Shown here: piece after piece, positions 57,920 to 64,000 of the stretch
How the letters are laid out: the number at the start of each line of letters is the position of its first letter
Numbering within the stretch: position 1 is the stretch's first letter
Assembly (NCBI GenBank): GCA_022661535.1
Contig: JAKULF010000006.1
Coordinates: 3,715,001 to 3,779,000, forward strand
Source: Eutypa lata
Lineage: Eukaryota; Ascomycota; Sordariomycetes; Xylariales; Diatrypaceae
Length of the DNA: 64,000 nucleotides
Direction of reading: 5' to 3'
The notes under the pieces: model-generated
What the model was told of the DNA's origin: nothing
Database searches by the model: none
What the model saw: the letters and a program-made list of their open reading frames with translations, nothing else
Made by a program: the position numbers and the translations under genes

Positions 57920-58843
57920 ATGGGCTGGAATCCCAAGGCCCCCAAGACCTTCCGGGATACCACGGCCGTCCGGACTTTCAAGGTCCCCCGGGATCCGGCC
58001 AAGGGCGCCGGAGACTTACCAATCCACATCACGGAGCCGGACCTGAAAGCCCACGGGCTCAGCTTAGAGACATGGGCCGCGTCCTCTGTGCAGGCCGGGC
58101 TCATACAGCGGCTGACGGAGTCGCAAGTCACGTTCCCTGCCGAGATTATAACAGCAGACCGGGGCAACACCAGCACCAGCAGCAGCACCACGCCGCAGAC
58201 AATAATACCGATCCTAGAACTCGGCGCCGGCACTGGTATGGTCGGCATTTCAGCCGCGGTTAAATACGAGCTCCCAGCCGTGTTGACAGACCTAGGTCCC
58301 ATCGCCCCTGGGCTAGCTGCCAACATCGCTCTAAACCAGGATAGTCTATCCCTATCCGGGACACGGATGTTCTCCGGGACACTTGACTGGAGCCAGCCAG
58401 CCAACCTGTCCTTCTACCGTCACCATCCACTGCCGCCGTCGAATGTGAACGATGATGACGGCGGAGACGACGACGACGTGATGTTACCTGCACTTTCACA
58501 TTCACCTTCGGACAACCCCTTCGACGGAGGAGCCGCGGAGAAAGCCCACCTCGTGCTAGCTGCCGACACCATCTACTCGGACGAGCACCCGCCGCTCCTG
58601 GCCGCTACGATCCTCCACTGGCTGAGCCGTGTCCCGACGGCTCGTCTCATCATGTGCTTACCACTTCGGGCTTGCTATCTCGACGAGCTGCGTGATTTGT
58701 GGAGACTTCTCGAGGAAGGCGGGCTGGAGTGTGTGGAGAGTGGCCAGGAGATGGCGGATCAGGGCACGTTTGATGATGAGTGTCTTTGTGAGTGGAGCAT
58801 TTGGCGCTGGAAGAGGGACGCCGAGAGTGGGGAGAGAGATTGA
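57920..58843 (+). CDS. METTL21-like (Methyltransf_16) protein methyltransferase
   Basis: A single-exon, 307-aa protein; ATG 57920 was chosen over the open frame upstream (57863) because conserved residues begin MGWNPKAPKTFRDTTAVRTF. The SAM-binding motif I is PILELGAGTGMVGISAAV (near 58198-58255), a post-I acidic position follows (VLTDLG), and motif IV is HLVLAADTIYSDEHPPLL. The pre-motif LETWAASSVQAG fits the lysine-methyltransferase group that includes the yeast EFM proteins acting on translation elongation factors; the substrate here is not identifiable. An acidic low-complexity insert (NDDDGGDDDDV) splits the fold. Cytosolic location is likely, as no signal is seen. Confidence 0.85.
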   Translation: MGWNPKAPKTFRDTTAVRTFKVPRDPAKGAGDLPIHITEPDLKAHGLSLETWAASSVQAGLIQRLTESQVTFPAEIITADRGNTSTSSSTTPQTIIPILELGAGTGMVGISAAVKYELPAVLTDLGPIAPGLAANIALNQDSLSLSGTRMFSGTLDWSQPANLSFYRHHPLPPSNVNDDDGGDDDDVMLPALSHSPSDNPFDGGAAEKAHLVLAADTIYSDEHPPLLAATILHWLSRVPTARLIMCLPLRACYLDELRDLWRLLEEGGLECVESGQEMADQGTFDDECLCEWSIWRWKRDAESGERD

Positions 58844-61143
58844 GCCAGCGGTTGACTTTGGATAAGAAGTCTTTTTGTCCAGTGCTATTCGCCGGCATAG
58901 ATTTGAAAACCATCTACCTCTTAAGTTACATATCGTCACACGTCGAGAGAATGCGTGCCGTGTGTATCTGTGGCATGCTGACGTGAACTTTCTGGCGTAC
59001 TGGAGGGTTTTTTTTATTAATATTATGCCCGTAAGTGTCACCACCAATGCCATGTCTCGATGCTTCGGGTCCGCCAGTACTTAAAGATACCATCGATTTA
59101 GCTAACAATCTAACATTAGGCGGATCTAGTCAATTAGTATAAACAAGGGCGATGACCTTAGGGTTGAGTCCTTTATCTATATGCAGATTATATGATAACT
59201 TTGAGTTATACCCGACGACTATTCAGTTCAAGATGTCGCCTTCATAGATGGATATACCGCATTAGATTTTGGTGTATATATACAACATTCGAGATTAATA
59301 ACCACAAAAACCTCCATGGGTTTGCAGCGTCAAGGTTGCCTACTTTTACGAGAGCCACCTTGAAGTAAATTCCACATATAGGGGTAGACATTAGTTGGCT
59401 CGCTTGCATAGCCGTTGAGTTCAAGACCAAACGTAGCCTTCGGGCTTCCACTCCCCGGATGAATGCTACGCCGGCAACCTAAGTGAGTCAACCAGAAAGA
59501 GGATATGACCTAGATCAAGAACAAATTTCCCAATGGTGACGTGACATACTATAAAAGAAATAATATATCATTGGTTTTGATTCGGTCACACCACTGACTC
59601 CATTCTACACATAATATAACTTGTACATTATCAAGTAGTGTCTCACATCCATTGTTTCCAAAATAGAATCAGTACAGCATTCTAAAATATTCACCATAAC
59701 AATCTGATATAATACACCATAAACCTCCCTAAATGGTATCCTAAACAGTATACTCTTATCTACAAGAGCTTAAAATGAAGCATAGTTCTTCAGAAGAAAC
59801 TTCACAACCCTCTATCCTAAAAGGCACTAACGTTTAGACCTGGCATGACTTAAGCCAGCAAGACACTTGCTCCTCATAGTTGCTCAAAGCCTACATCGCT
59901 GCAAAGTAGGTTGTCTTCGTTCTGGCGTCCGACGTGTTTGAACCCAGGGTGGTTTCGTCAGATTTGAAAGGGGTAGAGGCAACAAATAACGTGAATAAGC
60001 CCGCCGTCGTAAGAACCACCGATAGAACGAACAACGTCATAGTGATATTATTTCGACATTTGTTTATGTTTAATAAAGGTTTACGAATAAAGGCTGTATT
60101 TATGTATCGAAATTCAGAAGGCCAAGTTAATAATTTGATGTGTGATAGAAAATGTTGTTGATGTAAGAGTTGAACATGAACTGCTCAATGGCGGCAACAT
60201 TATGGGACATGGGATTGTGTCGTCGGAATTCAACCTGCCAAACCACCCAACTTGGTGATTATGGCATGCAGCTCAACTAGCAGCATCAGTAAATAATACA
60301 TCATCCTTAGCTTGGTATCTGTCGCTCAAATACACGCAAACCTTTCAGTATTTCCCAAGTATATTGATTTCTTCAAAGGAATCTGAGTTGCGGTCCAACT
60401 TTAGATTTACTGTACTCTAACCAACCCCTAACCCCTGACTTATTGCCAAGACTTCCTAATTCATAGAGTATCGTCGTCACCTGATATTATTCGCAAAGGG
60501 ATATTTAGCGATGCGTTTTGAGTCACAATTATCGTGTGTGCTGATAAATTTGGGATGATCTCATCTAAACGAACCAAGTTGGCAACAGTTCAAAAGGTGA
60601 AGTTTAATAAATATTATAGTGACTACTATAGCATATAGATAAAATTACTAGACATAAGTGAAGGTATTCTAGAGTAAACTAAATGAAAATGTAAAGAATT
60701 CTTGTTGTGAGTAATCACCCGTTTAGTTTTCCCCCAAATCAAAGTCCAACCAGCCTTGAGCCAACATGAAAGAAAAAAGTAATGATTCATGATATCGTTA
60801 ACGTATCCGCTCATTGATATTACCCCATCCAATAACTCCTCGAAATCCAAGCATCAAATAACAAAGGAAATGCCGTGATTTCATGATCATAAGAGTTAAA
60901 TAGGAATTGGTATAAATCCAACTGCGGTAGAAGCCCTGTAAAGCCGTGCAAAACTGAAAATGCGGTGCCCGGGAAGCTAGGTTGGAGTGAGCAAGAGGGA
61001 GAAGATCCAAGTCGCTCGTTACCCTGCCGGGTATATCCCACAAATTTTAATGATGTATCTCGATGGGTATTCTTGAAGAGGCAAGCGATGGCTAGGAGGT
61101 TGCTATACTCAAGAAGTTCCCTTAGCCAGGTAGATCTCGCACA
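58844..61143. other. Gene-poor AT-rich region
   Basis: No supported gene. Frames at 59242-59451, 59934-60161 and 60798-61043 have no domain features. No LTR ends or repeats were recognised. Confidence 0.5.
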
Positions 61144-61632
61144 TTAACGAATTGCGAAACTATATTCCAAAGCAACCCCCTCTATGCTAGAAGGATCGTT
61201 GATGAAGGTCTTGAAACTGTGTGCAATTGCCAATTTCATCCAAGGTGCCATGGCGTCTGCGCAACTGTCCACATGTGTGCTCAAGCGCTTGGGAGGTTTG
61301 AGGCGCCAATTGCAATAAGGACATCGCTTGTCCTTCTCCTTGTCGTCCTCCTTCATGCTAAATCCCACAGCAATAGGGTTTTCAAGGCATAGCACCAACC
61401 CATAGAGGTAAAAGAACCAGTGATCTTGTCGTCTTAGACCTTTCTCCCGTAGTAAGGTGAGGATTCGGTCTCCATCGTCGCCTCTTAAGACAGCTTCGAC
61501 TGCTTTTAGCAGGATGCTGAAATCCAATGGGTCTTCCTGCGGAGTCCCATTGCATATGAAGTTAAGGACTTCGTGATCCATGCCGATAAAAGAAGGGTGG
61601 TGACATATGAGACTTTCTTCGAATGAGCCCAT
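61144..61632 (-). CDS. Small C2HC zinc-finger hypothetical protein
   Basis: An intact 162-aa frame from ATG 61630-61632. The visible motif is CPYCNWRLKPPKRLSTHVDS plus C, i.e. C-x2-C-x12-H-x3-C, at about residues 103-123; a single zinc-binding knuckle of this kind can bind nucleic acid or protein. The N-terminal half is acidic/helical (ILLKAVEAVLRGDDGDRILT). No signal peptide or membrane segment. The gene stands alone in a sparse region, and no relative is recognised; expression evidence would be needed to be sure it is real. Confidence 0.55.
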   Translation of the reverse strand: MGSFEESLICHHPSFIGMDHEVLNFICNGTPQEDPLDFSILLKAVEAVLRGDDGDRILTLLREKGLRRQDHWFFYLYGLVLCLENPIAVGFSMKEDDKEKDKRCPYCNWRLKPPKRLSTHVDSCADAMAPWMKLAIAHSFKTFINDPSSIEGVALEYSFAIR

Positions 61633-64000
61633 GATTGTTTAAAGCACTTCGAGGTAAAGGAATGGAGTACAGAGTGATTGCCTATCGGACAGGAAACTCC
61701 TTTGAGTGAACGAAGAATGAAGATGTCCAGAGAACGGTGACTGGATTAGAAGAAACGATTTTATCTTAATCTATTGTCCGGTGACTCCCAATGTCCTCCG
61801 CAATGGAGGACAGAGAATATTTGTCCTCTGTGTTGCTCTAAGTTTGAACTTGTGAACATGATAAGCTAGAGGTGCAATATAGATCCTGTGGTCTGAGGCT
61901 AGACGCATGTGAATTATTAGGCTTTATGAAAAAAGGAGAAATGCGGATTTCAAAATACAGATTCCCAAAAACCAATACTCAATAGGAATATCACTGCTCA
62001 TAGGGCAGCTACAGGACTGAAGCCTAAGAGTTGCTAAATTCTTCGTGTTCATTCGTCACCGTAGCGAAACATACATGCAAAATCGCTATGTAGCTTAACT
62101 ATTCGCTTCCAATTTCACAAGGCCTCAGTTTGCGTAATCCTTATAGACAGAAGACTCCCCACAATTTTCGGTGTGATTGATAGTAAACAAATTACTCCAG
62201 TTTCATCGTTGTCAGGGGGCTTTTTTTGATGGCAGCCTTGAAACCGTGTTTGTCTTGAAATCCTGTGTGCGGGATAATTGGTCAACCATACACTTGAAAG
62301 GTTACTTGTAAAACCCCGCGTTCATCAACCACTACCTAAGTAGGCAGGTCACGTAGTATCCAATTAAGGTATCTATCCAAGATAGCATCAATGGTAAGTT
62401 GCCGTTATGACTAAGCAATTCCTCAAATTCAAAATCCCAAAAACGAAGAGCATCCGGGTTTCCTATATAGATGTAGGATCACAATCCCGGTATGCCTTCT
62501 TCCAAGCCTCAGCATGTGCGTAGTCTAGCATTCTAGCAGGGCGCATTCGATGCTATAGACAATGGACCTAAAACATGGGCATTGCGATTTGAAATTACGA
62601 GAACTGCCTGAGTTTGGCTTGTTTCCGGTCTACTATCCCCCATGTGATACTAGGTCCACAATTGTGTTTTCAATACAGGCTACAAATACTTGCCAGTACC
62701 GCGAGTAGCTATCATGTTATTGTATTGGTTTGCTGCATCAATAGTCATTACCAAGAGACAGTCTTCTCCGAAAACTTAAACCAAATGGCGATGATGCTAT
62801 AATGTATGAAGGCCTGCTGGCATCGATCGTGAGTGCGATAATAACGAGCTCGGCAACACTTGTTTCGGCTTTCATCATGACACGGAGAAACAGCGTTTGT
62901 CATTTTGGTAACCGTCTAATCCTTTCTAAAGAACATTTCCAGCTGCATTCACCTGAGGCTGACTCTCTTATCCGATGTTAGACCCGGAAGTGGTTAGCGG
63001 GAAACCCCAACTACGGGAGAACCCGAGCCAGTGATGAGGAAAGGATGTATGTCCTCACACCACCACAAGTATCTGGTCAGGTACATTGGTGCTTAGGTAA
63101 CGACCCCTCCTTCTTTTATGAAAATATCGCTAACACTGGTTATACATCGGCAGGATTGGCGGCTGTTCCTTTTAGATCTCCCTGTGGTAGAGGGAGTGAT
63201 TACTTGCATACGAACTGTGGAGCAGGAGTTGCCTTATTCGGTGCCTACCGCTATATATAGCACTTTTTGTCTGGTAGATAGGCCCCTTTTTCGATATCAC
63301 TTTCCGCTACTACCTTATACTCTACAACCATAGACCGGCTGAATACGCCATCAGCCCTTTAAGGCGTAAAGGACGGCATTTCCCGTGTGCCTCTGCTACG
63401 GGGTGACTGACACCTGAAGCCCCTCTAGAGCATTGACATAGTGGATATTGTTACGGCGAGGTAGTATTACCTTCGTTAGTTACCTATGCAAATAATATCG
63501 GACAAATCGACACCAAAAAGCTTCTTTATATTGCATGAATGCATCGTCTCGATTAGCAATCCGCCATTGACATCAGGTATATATAGCTTTATTAAATAAT
63601 GCACCTTAGTGACTTAAATGGGATAAGAAGGTCATATGATCATCCACCATAAATTCCCTATATTATATAATACAACCTGCAAGATAGTGGCTTTACCCCA
63701 GCTCGTAAGCTTTATCTACACTAACAATATTTTATTTATTTTATAAATATCCCATAACATCAGTGAACCATCTTCCTAAGCACCCTAAACACGAGCACCT
63801 TATTGGTATTATCCTAGTTTATCCGGGGAGTTGGATGCTGGAACAGAGTCCACTGATGAGAGGATCAATGTTCACAGAAAGAAACAGTCGCCTATACACA
63901 GTTAGCTTCCACTGTGAATAGGAACAAGAAAGAAACAAGGAAACGGGGGGAGAAGGGAATAAGGATATATAGGCTAACCACGACGGCAACATTTATTCTT
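61633..64000. other. Gene-free end of the window
   Basis: No supported gene. The stretch 62976-63450 (TGTTAGACCCGG ... GCTATATATAGC ... TTGTTACGG) has LTR-like bases, but neither ends nor a target duplication could be fixed. Confidence 0.4.

Noticed and set aside
62976..63460. A possible LTR with TATATATA box near the window end
   Set aside because: Ends and target duplication could not be defined, and no second copy is in the window.

Overview
The window comes from a nuclear chromosome of a filamentous ascomycete (Pezizomycotina; a Sordariomycete-like genome is my guess, not shown). The grounds are short introns (45-120 bp is typical) with GTRNGT donors and CTAAC-like branch points, GC-rich exons, fungus-restricted families (DUF1996, Clr5-ankyrin, fungal CorA-like, SUZ), LTR retrotransposon relics, and a 7.1 kb stretch of extreme AT content typical of repeat-induced point mutation (RIP). 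I saw no tRNA, rRNA or CRISPR array.

Layout. 0.1-11 kb is accessory: a P-loop NTPase plus PD-(D/E)XK-like nuclease gene resembling fungal Crinkler/RHS-type proteins, a decayed secreted NucA/NucB-type nuclease, a decayed P450 tail, an intact RNase H-like gene and a spliced four-helix membrane-protein gene with a 6-nt first exon. 11-18.2 kb is a conserved block: secreted DUF1996 protein, NAR1 (cytosolic Fe-S assembly), a SUZ-domain RNA-binding protein and a small conserved protein. 18.2-34 kb is accessory: a solo LTR, a small membrane protein, and a Clr5-ankyrin gene split by a 7,303-bp Ty1/Copia element (23,787-31,089; 174-bp LTRs; 5-bp target duplication), then an F-box/TPR-like gene and a second solo LTR of the first one's family. 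35.9-49.7 kb holds an acidic/basic nuclear protein with AT-hook-like motifs, a GFA-family protein and the AGC kinase SCH9, whose 62-nt first exon appears to be separated by a 1.8 kb intron. 52-58.9 kb holds an 11-exon CorA-like membrane protein with one in-frame stop, the F1Fo ATP synthase subunit H gene (ATP14, three exons, rebuilt mitochondrial presequence) and a METTL21-like methyltransferase. 59-64 kb is gene-poor apart from one small zinc-finger gene.

Main result. The AT-rich island has a definable identity. Its two 174-bp ends align column for column once C-to-T and G-to-A changes are allowed. They are flanked by CCTTA and CCCTA. Removing the element with one target copy rejoins the ankyrin reading frame exactly. 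Through the RIP damage, the minus strand still shows a Copia reverse transcriptase catalytic motif (V-D-D followed about 26 residues later by Y-E-L-K...W-F-L). Several accessory genes outside the element carry stop codons explicable by single CpA-to-TpA changes, while most housekeeping genes are intact. This suggests RIP or RIP-like decay of the accessory compartment.
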